DNA of 58,409 nucleotides from Sphingobium boeckii (lineage in GTDB: Bacteria > Pseudomonadota > Alphaproteobacteria > Sphingomonadales > Sphingomonadaceae), in assembly GCF_014199215.1 (NCBI RefSeq), contig NZ_JACIJC010000009.1:1-58409 (forward strand). Reading direction: 5' to 3'. Position numbers and translations under genes: made by a program. A model generated the notes under the pieces. That model saw only the letters and a list, made by a program, of their open reading frames with translations, was not told the origin of the DNA and made no database searches. Of this stretch, positions 25,648 to 36,063 are shown piece after piece. The stretch's first letter is position 1; every line of letters begins with the position of its first letter.

Positions 25648-26259
25648 TCAGGCCAATGCCGATGCGGCTTTCGCGGTCGCCGTAATGGCCGCCACATCGG
25701 GCGCACCCTTGGGCACGACCCAGCTTCCACCGACGCACAGCACCTGTGGGATCGCGAGCCAGTCAGCGGCGGTGGATTCGGTGATACCGCCGGTGGGGCA
25801 GAACGCGCATTGGCCAAAGACCGCGGTGAGGCTTTTCAGAGCGGGCGTTCCCCCATTGGCCATGGCCGGGAAGAATTTGAAATGAGTAAGGCCCATATCG
25901 AGGCCGCGCATCACATCGCCCGCATTGGCGGTGCCGGGCAGGAACGGGATGCCGCTTTCGATCGCGGCCTTACCCAAGGGTTCGGTCAGGCCTGGCGAAA
26001 CGATGAATTTCGCGCCGGCGTCGATGCTGGCTTTCAAATCTCCGGGATTGAGCACGGTGCCCGCGCCCACGATCGCGCCCTCCACCTTGGCCATTTCCCG
26101 TATGGCATCCAGCGCGCAGGCGGTGCGCAACGTCACTTCGAGCACGGTCAGGCCGCCTGCAACAAGCGCCTCAGCGATCGGGCGCGCATGAGCGATGTCT
26201 TCAATCACCAACACGGGGATCACGGGCGCGGTGCGCATGATGGTTTCGATGGGCTGCAT
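25648..26259 (-). CDS. eda: 2-dehydro-3-deoxyphosphogluconate aldolase
   Basis: A 203-residue class I aldolase splitting KDPG into pyruvate and glyceraldehyde-3-phosphate, the last Entner-Doudoroff step. VIVIEDI-like start (PVLVIEDIAHARPIAEAL), LEVTLRT with the catalytic Glu, GAGTVLNP, and the Schiff-base Lys in LTHFKFFPA are present. It lies downstream of edd on the same strand, separated by 113 bases with a palindromic repeat. Confidence 0.94.
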   Translation of the reverse strand: MQPIETIMRTAPVIPVLVIEDIAHARPIAEALVAGGLTVLEVTLRTACALDAIREMAKVEGAIVGAGTVLNPGDLKASIDAGAKFIVSPGLTEPLGKAAIESGIPFLPGTANAGDVMRGLDMGLTHFKFFPAMANGGTPALKSLTAVFGQCAFCPTGGITESTAADWLAIPQVLCVGGSWVVPKGAPDVAAITATAKAASALA

Positions 26260-26280
26260 TGGTATATTCCTATTCTTCGT

Positions 26281-26356
26281 GTGATCCTCGCGAAGGCGGG
26301 GATCCAGCTTCTTCTTTTATCAGCACCGCCTGGATCCCCGCTTTCGCGGGGATGAC
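26281..26356. repeat. Dispersed palindromic repeat (CGTCATCCCCGCG type)
   Basis: CTCGCGAAGGCGGGGATCCA and GGATCCCCGCTTTCGCGGGG are arms of a palindrome between edd and eda. It is the same family as 16458-16544. Confidence 0.7.
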
Positions 26357-26372
26357 AGAAGAGGGCAGAATC

Positions 26373-28193
26373 TCAGAGCCCGGCCAGCGCCAGCATGGCC
26401 GAAGCGCCGCGCTCGGCTTCGTCAGCACCGCGACGCATCAATGCGAACAGCTCTCGCCCGGTGCCGAAGGATTGCAGCGCCATCTCAGCGTGCGACCGCG
26501 ATGCCCATTCGGCCTTGTCAACAAGCGCGGTGAGCTCGCCATTTTCCGCGCAGACGCGCACGATATCGCCATCGCGCAACAGCCCGAGGGGACCGTCGTT
26601 CAGCGCTTCGGGGCTGACATGAATCGCCGCGGGCACTTTGCCAGACGCGCCGGACATGCGGCCATCGGTGACCAAGGCCACGCGAAAGCCCTTGTCCTGC
26701 AGCACGCCCAGCGGCGGCGTCAGCTTGTGCAATTCGGGCATCCCATTGGCGTGCGGCCCCTGAAAGCGGACGACCACCACCACATCGCATTCCAGCTCAC
26801 CCGCCTTAAACGCGGTGATCACATCGTCCTGATCGGAAAACACGCGGCAGGGCGCCTCGATCGTCCAGCGTGACTTGTCCACCGCACTCGTCTTGATCAT
26901 CGCGCGACCGAGATTGCCCTTTAGCAGCCGCATTCCGCCATCGGTCAGGAACGGCGTGGCGGGCGGGCGGAGCATCGTATCGTCCAGCGTTTCGGCGGGC
27001 GATTCCACCCATTCCAGCGTCTCGCCGTCCATGACGGGCGTCCTGCCATAAGCCGTCAGATCGCCGTCCCACACGGTCATGATATCGCGATGCAGCAGAC
27101 CGGCATCCAGCAATTCGCGGATCACATAGCCCATGCCGCCCGCCGCCTGGAAATGGTTCACGTCGCCAGAGCCATTGGGGTAGATGCGCGTGATCAGCGG
27201 GATCGCGGCGGAAAGCCGGTCCATATCCTCCCAATCGATGATGATGCCGGCAGCGCGCGCGATGGCGGGCAGATGGATCGCGTGGTTGGTCGATCCGCCC
27301 GTGGCCAGCAGCCCGATCGCCGCGTTCACGATCGCTTTCTCATCGACACATAGCCCGAGCGGGCGATAATCACTCCCCTCCCAGCCGATCTGCGTGATCC
27401 GGTGCACCGCGGCGCGCGTCAATTCCTGCCGCAGCTTGGTGCCCGGATTGACGAAGGCGGAGCCTGGGACGTGGAGACCCATCACCTCCATCATCATCTG
27501 ATTGGAATTGGCGGTGCCGTAAAAGGTGCATGTGCCGGCATCATGATAGGATGCCGCCTCGGCTTCAAGCAGCTCGTCACGCGTCGCCTTGCCTTCGGCG
27601 TAAAGCTGACGAATGCGCTGCTTTTCCTTGTTCGCAAGGCCCGATGGCATCGGCCCTGCCGGGATCAGGATCGTGGGCAGATGCCCGAAGCGCAGCGCGC
27701 CCATCAGCAGGCCGGGCACGATCTTGTCGCAAATGCCGAGGAGGGCCGCGCCTTCGAACATGCCGTGGCTGAGGCCGATCGCCGTGCCCATCGCGATATT
27801 GTCGCGACTGAACAGCGACAGTTCCATGCCGAGCTGGCCTTGGGTCACGCCATCGCACATCGCCGGCACGCCACCCGCCACCTGCACGGTGGAGCCGACC
27901 TCGCGCGCATAGACCTTCATCTGCTCGGGATAGCGGGCATAGGGCTGATGCGCCGAAAGCATGTCGTTGTAAGCCGTGACCAAGCCGATGTTCATGGCCT
28001 TGCCGCCGCGGATCACCACCTTGTCATTGCCTGCGGCCGCAAAACCATGCGCCAGATTGCCGCAGGACAGGCGTGGCCGGTCCACGCCTTTGTCCCGCTC
28101 ACGCGCGATCAGTTCCAGATAGGCGCTGCGTCCCTGTTTCGACCGCGCGATGATGCGATCGGTGACGGCGGCGATGTCTGGATGGAGGGTCAT
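26373..28193 (-). CDS. edd: Phosphogluconate dehydratase
   Basis: A 606-residue IlvD/Edd-family [4Fe-4S] dehydratase converting 6-phosphogluconate to KDPG. Conserved parts include [32 protein letters not shown] (cluster Cys), [17 protein letters not shown], and [18 protein letters not shown]. Length matches the Edd branch and not dihydroxyacid dehydratase. It follows pgl by 15 bases, in the order zwf-pgl-edd-eda on the minus strand. A 507-residue frame on the other strand is a shadow. Confidence 0.95.
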   Translation of the reverse strand: MTLHPDIAAVTDRIIARSKQGRSAYLELIARERDKGVDRPRLSCGNLAHGFAAAGNDKVVIRGGKAMNIGLVTAYNDMLSAHQPYARYPEQMKVYAREVGSTVQVAGGVPAMCDGVTQGQLGMELSLFSRDNIAMGTAIGLSHGMFEGAALLGICDKIVPGLLMGALRFGHLPTILIPAGPMPSGLANKEKQRIRQLYAEGKATRDELLEAEAASYHDAGTCTFYGTANSNQMMMEVMGLHVPGSAFVNPGTKLRQELTRAAVHRITQIGWEGSDYRPLGLCVDEKAIVNAAIGLLATGGSTNHAIHLPAIARAAGIIIDWEDMDRLSAAIPLITRIYPNGSGDVNHFQAAGGMGYVIRELLDAGLLHRDIMTVWDGDLTAYGRTPVMDGETLEWVESPAETLDDTMLRPPATPFLTDGGMRLLKGNLGRAMIKTSAVDKSRWTIEAPCRVFSDQDDVITAFKAGELECDVVVVVRFQGPHANGMPELHKLTPPLGVLQDKGFRVALVTDGRMSGASGKVPAAIHVSPEALNDGPLGLLRDGDIVRVCAENGELTALVDKAEWASRSHAEMALQSFGTGRELFALMRRGADEAERGASAMLALAGL

Positions 28194-28208
28194 GCTGCGC
28201 TCACCTCG

Positions 28209-28913
28209 TCATGCATCCAACCAGTGGATATCGATCGGCTGCTCATAATCCGCCAGCACACGGCCGATCGGCACGGTGGAACTGGGGCCGTCTTCGATTG
28301 CGCGTTCGAGCACCTTGCGCTTGTCCGCGCCGGTGATCGCGATCGTGATCGTGCGCGCCGTGACGATCGATTCCTTGGTCAGCGTCACGCGCGCGATCGG
28401 CGCTTCGGCGGGCAAGGGATCGGGCATCACACCTGTCGCGCGCCGCGTCTTGGGGCCGTTCAACGCTTCATCCAGATCGGGGCCGGGGAAGATCGAAGCG
28501 GTATGTCCATCCGCGCCGATCCCGAGCCACACCAGATCGATCGGCCAGTGCAGATCCTGCAAGCGGGCGTCAGCCGCATTGCCGGCCATCTTGTAATCCT
28601 TATTCTCGGTCGCGATCGGCAACACGCGCGCACCCAGCGGGATGAACACCTTGGCGATCGCCGCGATGTTGCTCAGCGGATCATTGACCGCCACCAGACG
28701 ATCGTCGGTGGGGATGATCGTGACATGCTTCCACTTGAGCTTGGTCGCCGCGAGCTTGGCGAACACGGGGGCGGGTGTCTTGCCGCCGGGAAACGCCACC
28801 AGCGCCTGGCCGCGTGCGTCAAGCGCCTGTTCGATGATGAACGCAATGTCGCCGGAGACGGCCTCGGCCCATTCGTCCTCATCCTCATAGTCCCAGAATT
28901 CGGCTTCAATCAT
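28209..28913 (-). CDS. pgl: 6-phosphogluconolactonase
   Basis: A 234-residue lactonase of the DevB/NagB fold that hydrolyses 6-phosphogluconolactone. AFPGGKTPAPVFAKLA is the phosphate-binding loop; IIPTDDRLV carries the family Asp-Glu/Arg site, and LVWLGIGADGHTASIFPG contains the catalytic His. It lies between zwf and edd and shares their transcript. Its start region overlaps a short tandem repeat. Confidence 0.93.
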   Translation of the reverse strand: MIEAEFWDYEDEDEWAEAVSGDIAFIIEQALDARGQALVAFPGGKTPAPVFAKLAATKLKWKHVTIIPTDDRLVAVNDPLSNIAAIAKVFIPLGARVLPIATENKDYKMAGNAADARLQDLHWPIDLVWLGIGADGHTASIFPGPDLDEALNGPKTRRATGVMPDPLPAEAPIARVTLTKESIVTARTITIAITGADKRKVLERAIEDGPSSTVPIGRVLADYEQPIDIHWLDA

Positions 28914-28948
28914 GCCCGTTCCTAATCATGCCCGTTCCTAATCATGCC
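28908..28948. repeat. Short tandem repeat at the zwf-pgl junction
   Basis: AATCATGCCCGTTCCT occurs twice head to tail (28908-28923 and 28924-28939), with a third partial copy AATCATGCC at 28940-28948. It spans the pgl start (ATG in the first unit) and the zwf stop, and so duplicates the junction. Confidence 0.85.
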
Positions 28949-30389
28949 ACGTCACTCCGTCTCTTTCCGTCAGCGCGATGGCGGCCGAAGGCCCCCAGCT
29001 TCCTGCGCCATATGTCTTGGGCGTCATGCCATTGGCGGCCCAGCCGGCGCGAATGGCATCAATCCAGTCCCATTGCGCCTCCACCTCGTCGCGTCGCACG
29101 AACAATGTGGGGTCGCCTTCGATCAAATCCAGCAGCAGCCGTTCATAGGCGATCCGCCGCCGCGCGCCGGCAAAGGCATGGGTGAGCGACAGATCAAGCG
29201 GCACTTCGCGCAGCACGATCCCGCCTCGGTCCAGCCCCGGCTCCTTCGCCATCACCTGCAGCCGGATATTCTCCTCGGGCTGGAGGCGGATGATCATCTT
29301 GTTTGCCTGGAGCTTGCCGCCCTTTTTGGCGAAGATGCTATGCGGTATGTTCTTGAACTGGATGAAGATTTCCGATTGCCGCGTCGGCAGCCGTTTGCCG
29401 GTGCGCAAATAGAAGGGCACGCCATGCCAGCGCCAATTATCCACATGCGCCTTGATCGCGACGAAGGTTTCGGTGTCTGATGGCTTGCCCAGCTCATCAG
29501 CATAGCCGGGCACGGCTTCACCCTTGCTGGCGCCCGCGCCATATTGGCCGGTCACGCTGTGGGTTGCGGCGGAATCGGCGTCGATCCGGCGGAGCGACCG
29601 CAGGACCTTCACCTTTTCGTCGCGCACGGCCGTCGCGTCGAAGCTCGCCGGCGGCTCCATCGCCACCAGGGCGAGCAATTGGAGCATATGGTTCTGCACC
29701 ATGTCGCGCAACGCGCCCGCGCCGTCGTAAAAGCCCACGCGACCCTCAAGACCCACGGTTTCGGAGACGGTGATCTGAACATGATCGATGCCGTTCGCAT
29801 TCCACAAAGGCTCGAACATCATATTGGCGAAGCGCAGGGCCAGCAGATTCTGGACGGTTTCCTTGCCGAGATAATGATCGATGCGGAACGTGCGCTCTTC
29901 CGGGAAAGCCGCGGCGACGGCGTCGTTGATTTCGCGCGAACTGGCGAGATCGGTGCCCAGCGGTTTTTCCAGACCGATGCGCACGTTGTCGCCAGCCAGG
30001 CCCGCGCTTTTCAGGCCCGCAATCGTCGGCTCGAACAGGAAGGGCGCGGTCGAAAGGAAGATCGCCATCCCCTTCGATGTGTCGCCCACCTTGTCCGCCA
30101 GCGCGGGGAATCCCTCAGGCGTTGAGGCGTCCAGCGGCTGATAGGACAGGCGCTCGAGGAAGCTCGCCAGCGCCCCTGCATCCTTGCGCTCTTCGGGCAG
30201 GAATTCCTCAAGCGCCGCCCGCGCGAAATCCCGATAAGCGCCGTCGTCCAGATCGCTGCGTGCGGTGCCGACGATTCGCAGATGGGCCGCCACCAGCCCG
30301 TCGGCGTGTAACGCATAAAGCGAGGGGAGCAGCATACGACGAGCAAGATCGCCGGTCGCGCCGAACAGCAGAAGCGTTTCAAAGGCCAT
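28938..30389 (-). CDS. zwf: Glucose-6-phosphate 1-dehydrogenase
   Basis: An enzyme of about 483 residues that oxidises glucose-6-phosphate, entering the Entner-Doudoroff and pentose phosphate routes. The N-terminal LLLFGATGDLARR is the dinucleotide site, RIDHYLGKETVQNLLALRF holds the catalytic His and Lys, and YLRTGKRLPTR is conserved. ATG 30389 gives the usual MAFETLLLFG start; the frame continues four residues further. It is the first gene of zwf-pgl-edd-eda. Its stop lies inside a tandem repeat shared with the pgl start. Confidence 0.95.
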   Translation of the reverse strand: MAFETLLLFGATGDLARRMLLPSLYALHADGLVAAHLRIVGTARSDLDDGAYRDFARAALEEFLPEERKDAGALASFLERLSYQPLDASTPEGFPALADKVGDTSKGMAIFLSTAPFLFEPTIAGLKSAGLAGDNVRIGLEKPLGTDLASSREINDAVAAAFPEERTFRIDHYLGKETVQNLLALRFANMMFEPLWNANGIDHVQITVSETVGLEGRVGFYDGAGALRDMVQNHMLQLLALVAMEPPASFDATAVRDEKVKVLRSLRRIDADSAATHSVTGQYGAGASKGEAVPGYADELGKPSDTETFVAIKAHVDNWRWHGVPFYLRTGKRLPTRQSEIFIQFKNIPHSIFAKKGGKLQANKMIIRLQPEENIRLQVMAKEPGLDRGGIVLREVPLDLSLTHAFAGARRRIAYERLLLDLIEGDPTLFVRRDEVEAQWDWIDAIRAGWAANGMTPKTYGAGSWGPSAAIALTERDGVTWHD

Positions 30390-30461
30390 ATACGGCCTCA
30401 TCCCTTAGCTGATCCCTAGGGTCAACTACCGTTACGCAGCCGCCGCGAAATTAGTGGCAAT

Positions 30462-30842
30462 TTAATGCCGGTGCTCACGCTTCAGCGTGTAGCGCCCCTC
30501 GCTATACCCGTCGAAAATGCCCGAAATCGCGGGATGGTCGATCGGCTCCTCGCTATCGTCGGTCACCAGATTCTGCTGGCTGACATAGGCCACATAGCTG
30601 CTCTCCGCATTCTCGGCGAGCAGATGGTAAAAGGGCTGATCGCGCCGCGGGCGGATGTCTTCGGGGATGGCGTCATACCACTCCTCGCTATTGGCGAAGA
30701 CGGGATCGATATCGAACACCACACCGCGGAATTCGAAGACCCGGTGGCGCACCACGTCGCCGATCGAAAAGCGCGCATGGGAAAGAATAGGCGTTGCCGG
30801 GGGGAGCGCATTGGGCGTGGCAGGAAAACTGGACTGGTTCAT
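30462..30842 (-). CDS. hspQ: Heat shock protein HspQ
   Basis: A 126-residue HspQ/YccV-family protein. The beta-barrel core reads FSIGDVVRHRVFEFRGVVFDIDPVF, then RRDQPFYHLLAENAESSYVAYVSQQNL. HspQ stimulates Lon protease in enterobacteria. An N-terminal extension of about 25 residues is proline-rich. It ends 60 bases from zwf and is divergent from the tRNA gene. Confidence 0.9.
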   Translation of the reverse strand: MNQSSFPATPNALPPATPILSHARFSIGDVVRHRVFEFRGVVFDIDPVFANSEEWYDAIPEDIRPRRDQPFYHLLAENAESSYVAYVSQQNLVTDDSEEPIDHPAISGIFDGYSEGRYTLKREHRH

Positions 30843-30965
30843 TCCCTCAATTTAGGTTCGATTTCGGCTGACGCAAGCGGATAGCTTGCAGCGCAGCAAA
30901 GGCTGCGCTAAGGCCCGCCCCTCAATCGACCGGCCGGAGCCCCTTGCGGGCGCCCGTCCTTCTGC

Positions 30966-31055
<90 letters not shown>

Positions 31056-31632
31056 AATCTGCTCGCAACTGCTTGTTTTGCTGCAATTAAATCACCGGTT
31101 CTCGAATTGGTCCCACTTTTGGTCCCATTATGATTGGAAACAGACCTTTGTGGGATTCCACAAATTTCGAAGCGACAATTCGGTTGGGGAATTAGCCCGG
31201 CGCGCCGATCCGCGTCTTCCGCACGCCCGGGATTGCTAGTTGCCAATTCTTCCCGTGAGACAAATCTTGTGGCTATCTGGAGGATCACGAATAGGACCCA
31301 TTCCACTAGAGCCGCGTAGAGGTTACCAAAAATATCGCCTAGTGCGTTGTTTTTGCTTGATGAATTGGCAATTCTCCGGAATCATCCCCACACTCTCACC
31401 TACACATTGTTTCGGCTTTGGTGCGTCCGAATGGCTGTTTTGGCATGGGCTACGGAAGATTATAGCGTTCTCGGATGCCGAAGGTCATTCCAACGTCTTG
31501 GGATGGTGGTTTCGCGACCGTCGGCTTTTGGAAAGACGACCGGCGATAGCTGACGCTGCGCGGTAAAAAAATCATTTGGCAGCAATCGCCCAAAAGCTGA
31601 CGTTAGACACGGAGCCGGGAGGGGCCATTATC
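31056..31632. other. No gene recognised
   Basis: This stretch next to the tRNA has lower GC than its surroundings and only short, inconsistent open frames. TTGGTCCCACTTTTGGTCCC near 31110 contains a repeated TTGGTCCCA. It may be the edge of a former integrated element. Confidence 0.4.
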
Positions 31633-31938
31633 TCAAGTAGGGAAGTTGGTGTCTACAAACTCTCGGGCGAATTGCTCGGGATCAACCGAATATCCCGCTG
31701 CGTCCGCCTTAGCCTTCCCATTTTCCCATATTTGCTTGATCTTCAGGGGCAGATTTGGGGGAAATTTCATCTGCGTCGCGACCATGTCAAACCATGAGCC
31801 GTTGATACCAAGCGCTGATGAAAGCTTAGGGGCCATCATATTTAAGGCGTATTCCTGCTGCTCATCCAGCTCACCTATCGAGCTGAGGACATAACAATCC
31901 ATCAGCTTGAGGAGAGGCTTCCCTTCGTACCTCGACAT
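31633..31938 (-). CDS. Small conserved hypothetical protein
   Basis: A 101-residue protein (start MSRYEGKPLLKLMDCYVLSSI) without recognised domain. The sequence has the regular feel of a small helical protein, with QFAREFVDTNF at the end; I recall similar proteins in alphaproteobacterial accessory DNA. It is the first gene-like object right of the tRNA. No clear operon partner. Confidence 0.65.
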   Translation of the reverse strand: MSRYEGKPLLKLMDCYVLSSIGELDEQQEYALNMMAPKLSSALGINGSWFDMVATQMKFPPNLPLKIKQIWENGKAKADAAGYSVDPEQFAREFVDTNFPT

Positions 31939-32146
31939 GCTCGATTACCCTCGATTTAGCGGCACGCCGTGTTGCGATCTGCATATAGCGTTTGTACCAA
32001 TGCCAACGCCCGCTTTCCACCATAATCGGTCGTGCAGCGTTCGTCTTGCCATCTGAATGAGCGACGGGTTTCAGGCGTAATGATGACATGACCGAGTGTC
32101 CCAAACTGGTCGACATGCGACGGTCCCCTTTCCCAAGGCTCTCAGC

Positions 32147-32857
32147 TTACCGGACTTCTATCTCCAGAGGACATGGCACAGGTTTGCGCGTACGCTTTGT
32201 CTCTTCCCGACATTTCGAAAGCGTCTTCTGATCTCTTTCCGGGATCGTTGCCCCACTGATGACGAGCGCTTCCCTCGTTGGATCGGCCACCTGCAAAAGT
32301 CGGAGCCCGGCATCCCATCCGTCTCGCCGCATTACCTTCACGGCCATACGTTCGGGGACAAGCCAGTTCTCGGGAAGCGCACGCGCAACGGCGCCAGGCA
32401 TGGTAGCCGCGATGAGGATCCCCATAACCAACGCCGCCGCTGCCGTTCCCATCAGCCAGTGCCTCTGTTTCCGCTCAGCGCGTGCCGAAGCCACCACTGT
32501 GGTGATGGAGTGCGCGGCCTGATCAGATCTGATCAGCGCCTGCCGCAGGGCGTCATGATCTTCTTTCCTCACCGTGCGCGCAGCCACTTCGATCTGATGC
32601 GCAATGGTTTCAGGCGTCAGCGCCACCCCTGGGCGTTCAACCAGACTCCGATACGCTGCGACCAGTTTCTGCTGATATTCGGCCAGTTTTGCAAAATCCG
32701 GCGCATAGTCGCGCCCATGCAATTCCTGCTGCCGCACCGCAAAGCCCTCAATCGCTGCGATCAGGATCGCAAGCTTCTGCGCCATGGCGTTGAACGCCAC
32801 CGCCGGGTCATTGGCATTGGTGGAAGTTTCAGGAGAAGCGGAGATCGTCATGTTCAT
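32147..32857 (-). CDS. DUF6118-family protein linked to TraA
   Basis: A 236-residue protein with a coiled N-terminal half, one transmembrane helix (HWLMGTAAAALVMGILIAAT), and a soluble C-terminal part with two cysteines. It resembles proteins found downstream of TraA on sphingomonad plasmids (DUF6118). It overlaps traA by four bases, so it is probably part of the transfer system. Its role is unknown. Confidence 0.75.
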   Translation of the reverse strand: MNMTISASPETSTNANDPAVAFNAMAQKLAILIAAIEGFAVRQQELHGRDYAPDFAKLAEYQQKLVAAYRSLVERPGVALTPETIAHQIEVAARTVRKEDHDALRQALIRSDQAAHSITTVVASARAERKQRHWLMGTAAAALVMGILIAATMPGAVARALPENWLVPERMAVKVMRRDGWDAGLRLLQVADPTREALVISGATIPERDQKTLSKCREETKRTRKPVPCPLEIEVR

Positions 32858-35800
32858 AAACCAAGTCCTCGAGAGCGGCCGCGGCCAAGAGAGTCGGTCA
32901 GTTCATGCTTCACCGCGCGTGACCGGACGTGCGCGGAGAGTTCGTGTCCGATGTCCCCTGACCGGGTGCCGGGGGTCCATTCCTTCGACCATTGTCTGCC
33001 GAGGCCAAGCTGCTGGCCGCGTTTGCTGAGCGCGGATCCCAGCGCCGGATCCTTCTCCAGGCCTTGCGCCATCGTTTTCATCTGATTGCGCACCGCGTCA
33101 CTGCCCTCTTTGTCATAGCGGGTATCCAGCTGCGCCCGACGGGCCTTGAGCTGCTGCCAGCCCTGCACGAACCGGTCGGCGCGCAGTTCGGGATTGGTAC
33201 GCATCTCGGTCTCGAGCTGAAGTGCGCGGAGCGCACTGGCGGCCCGGCCATTGGCCGCTTCGCTGATCAGGCCAGGATTATGCGCAAACGCCTCTTCGAG
33301 ATCGCGCGCGCCATGCGGCTGCAGGCGATCGAGCGCCACCGCCGCCGTCGCACGTGCGGTCTTGTGAACCTCCAGCGCAGGCAAGCCTTTGACCGTCATA
33401 CCCTGCATGTCTTCAACGCTGCGCGCATAGCGCGCGACCGCCGTCTCCAATGTCTTGGCCTGATCGGCTGCACGCGCGGGTAACGGACTGGCATTGAGCT
33501 GCAAGCCATCGAACATGCCGCGTGAGGGCGGTGCCTGATGGACTTGGGTGCCAAGCTGCAACCCGTCGAACATACCACGCTGGATTGAGGGTTGGGCAGG
33601 CTCCGGCGCAAGCAGCTCAAGCTGCGCCCATCCCGGCATTCTCTCGGCCGCAAACATCTGCGCCATGGCGACCCGGATGTCGCGGCGCTCGGCAAAGGCG
33701 CTGGTGTCATAATCGAGCGCGGCATCCTTGGCGCGCTCGCGCGACAAGGTTCGGACGAGCTTGCCACGATCGGCAAAGTCATCCTTGCCATAATAGAGAT
33801 GCACACCGTCCTTGTGCCGCGACAAAGCGACATAGGTGGCGTGCCGGTCGAGACCCGGTGTGGCGAGCACATGGACCCTGTCGACCGTGACACCCTGCGC
33901 CTTGTGGATGGTGGTCGCATAGCCATGATCCACGTCGGCATAGGATTTGGTGTCGAACGCGACGCTGCGGCCATCGTCGAGGCGGACCTGCATATGGTCT
34001 GTGCTGACCTGTTCGATGACACCTGCGGACCCATTCTTCACTCCGAGAGAGCGTTCGTTGCGAAGGAACATGATACGATCATTTTGCGAAAACAAGCGCT
34101 CGCCCTGTGCTGTTTTGACAGCAATATCAGTGACTAACGTCCCATCACGACGCAGGGCATCGCGTGCCAGCGCATTCAGTTCATCGCATTCATGTCGCGT
34201 GTGCGTCAGAATGATCCGGCTGGCCGCAGGTTCGGCTTGCCGGTCCCGATTCCAGCCCTCGATCAGCGCCTTTCTGGCCGAATCACGCTTCGCATGTTCA
34301 TGCATCATGTGGGCTCTCGCATAAGCTTTGAGCGCTTCACCCGTGCGGCCAGTCGCAAGCATTCTGGTCGCGTCACGCTGCCAGCCTTCCGACTGACGGC
34401 GAACCTCGGTGATCTCGATCGCGCCATGCCGTTCGGCGAGCGCGCGGAAGGGTGCTCCGGCCTCGATCGCCTGGAGCTGCTGGACATCGCCGATCAGCAC
34501 AAGCTTGGCCTCGGCCTTGTGCACAGCGGCGACGATCCGCTCCATCTGCCGCGCGCCGATCATCCCGGCTTCGTCGATGACCAGCACATCTTTCGATGTG
34601 AGCAGATCACGCCCCTGGCCCCATTGATGTTCGAGGCTGGCGATCGTGCGTGACCGAATGCCCGAACCGACCTCAAGGTTATCGGCCGAGATGCCGGACA
34701 AGGCTGCACCGCGCACGCTGTAGCCTTGTTGTTCCCAGGCCTCGCGCGCGAGCCCGAGCATGGTCGACTTGCCAGTGCCGGCATAGCCGACCACCAATGC
34801 AATATCTGTCTTTGTTCCTATATGATGGAGAGCGGCCTGCTGTTCCCCTCCCAGATGCAGGCCGCGGGTTTCGGCTGCCGCGATCCCACGCGCGAGCGCG
34901 GTGGCCGGAACCTCATGGCCGTGACGCTCTGCCAGGCCGTCGGTCATGCGCTGCAGGCGCAGTTCGCTCTCGATCATCGAGCGCGATGTGAACCGCGCCT
35001 CACCGCGCCCATCGGTGCCCAGTTCAACGAGGTCGGGACTAGCCTTCATGGCGCCGAGCACGCGCTCATATTGATCCTGATCTGCCGAATGCCGATGCGC
35101 GAACATCGCCATATCGCGTTTGGTGAACGTGGCTTGGCTGTGCGTCATCGCTTCGACGCCAACCGATGGCTGCAACACGATCTTCGCGCCGTTGCGCCGC
35201 GCGATCTCGAGATGATCGACCGCACGCTCGGCATCCTCGCCGCGCTCAAGCCGGCGCGATCCCGCAGGCCCGATCTTGTTCTGCGGTTCGAGGTCGATCC
35301 CCTGCGCTTCAAGCGTGCGCCGATTGATGCGCGCGTCGATGTCCAGCGCGGCCAGGCGCGCGTTGACATGGCTCTCCCAGCGCTCGCGCCATTGCTGCAG
35401 CAGATCGGTGCGGTTCCAATCGCGGACCTTTGGCCCGAACCCCTCTTCGCTGACTTCACGCATGCCGAGCATCACATGGGCATGCGGCTTGGCCTCACCG
35501 TCAGCCCCCACATCCCAATGCACATTGAGATCGGCCACCATGCCATGGGCGACAAACTCCCGCGCCACGAAGTCGCGCGCGAGCGCGATGCCCTGCTCCT
35601 GGGTCAGTTCTCTGGGGATGGCAAACTCAACCTCGCGTGCGAGCTGCGCGTCCTTGCGCACCTCTGCCGCTTCGACATCATTCCACAGCGTGGCGCGATC
35701 ATTCCAGCGCTCCGGCGCGCCGTCCGGCAGCGTGATCTCGCTATGGACGACACCCGCCTTGTTGGAGAAGTCATGCGCGCAGTCCAGCCGCTGGTCATGC

Positions 35801-35892
35801 AGCCGCGAGGCCGAGCGATAGGCGGCCGCTGCCACAGCGCTGCTGCCGGCAGCGCGTGAGATCACCTTCACCGAGAAATGATAGATCGCCAT
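32854..35892 (-). CDS. traA: Ti-type conjugative relaxase TraA
   Basis: A relaxase-helicase of about 1012 residues. The N-terminal MobA/MobL HUH domain opens with MAIYHFSVKVISRAAGSSAV, has Tyr25 as candidate nucleophile, and coordinates metal by His125 and PHAHVML (His137, His139). The TraI-like helicase has Walker A GYAGTGKST (near 370), Walker B LVIDEAGMIG, and TIHKAQGVTVDRVH. It would nick and unwind DNA for conjugation. The frame extends 20 residues upstream, but the MAIYH start is typical. It is intact, whereas coupling-protein and mating-pair genes are absent nearby. Confidence 0.92.
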   Translation of the reverse strand: MAIYHFSVKVISRAAGSSAVAAAAYRSASRLHDQRLDCAHDFSNKAGVVHSEITLPDGAPERWNDRATLWNDVEAAEVRKDAQLAREVEFAIPRELTQEQGIALARDFVAREFVAHGMVADLNVHWDVGADGEAKPHAHVMLGMREVSEEGFGPKVRDWNRTDLLQQWRERWESHVNARLAALDIDARINRRTLEAQGIDLEPQNKIGPAGSRRLERGEDAERAVDHLEIARRNGAKIVLQPSVGVEAMTHSQATFTKRDMAMFAHRHSADQDQYERVLGAMKASPDLVELGTDGRGEARFTSRSMIESELRLQRMTDGLAERHGHEVPATALARGIAAAETRGLHLGGEQQAALHHIGTKTDIALVVGYAGTGKSTMLGLAREAWEQQGYSVRGAALSGISADNLEVGSGIRSRTIASLEHQWGQGRDLLTSKDVLVIDEAGMIGARQMERIVAAVHKAEAKLVLIGDVQQLQAIEAGAPFRALAERHGAIEITEVRRQSEGWQRDATRMLATGRTGEALKAYARAHMMHEHAKRDSARKALIEGWNRDRQAEPAASRIILTHTRHECDELNALARDALRRDGTLVTDIAVKTAQGERLFSQNDRIMFLRNERSLGVKNGSAGVIEQVSTDHMQVRLDDGRSVAFDTKSYADVDHGYATTIHKAQGVTVDRVHVLATPGLDRHATYVALSRHKDGVHLYYGKDDFADRGKLVRTLSRERAKDAALDYDTSAFAERRDIRVAMAQMFAAERMPGWAQLELLAPEPAQPSIQRGMFDGLQLGTQVHQAPPSRGMFDGLQLNASPLPARAADQAKTLETAVARYARSVEDMQGMTVKGLPALEVHKTARATAAVALDRLQPHGARDLEEAFAHNPGLISEAANGRAASALRALQLETEMRTNPELRADRFVQGWQQLKARRAQLDTRYDKEGSDAVRNQMKTMAQGLEKDPALGSALSKRGQQLGLGRQWSKEWTPGTRSGDIGHELSAHVRSRAVKHELTDSLGRGRSRGLGL

Positions 35893-36063
35893 GTCGGCAA
35901 TCCAACTACACTTAAAAAAGCACGTCGGCACGACGTATAAGCGCGCTCTCAAAACATTTCATGATTTTCGAGAATGCGTTGTTCCACGGTGTAGCAGCCC
36001 GTTTGCATCATCGAAACAATCGATCACTCTCGCATCACCGGGGCCATAAGATGGAGACCGCAC

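Noticed and set aside
27402-28925. A 507-residue frame antisense to edd and pgl
   Set aside because: Shadow of two well-identified genes; no family resemblance.
31871-32116. An 81-residue minus-strand frame before the small hypothetical gene
   Set aside because: Overlaps the better-supported 31633-31938 gene by 68 bases and has no recognised homology.
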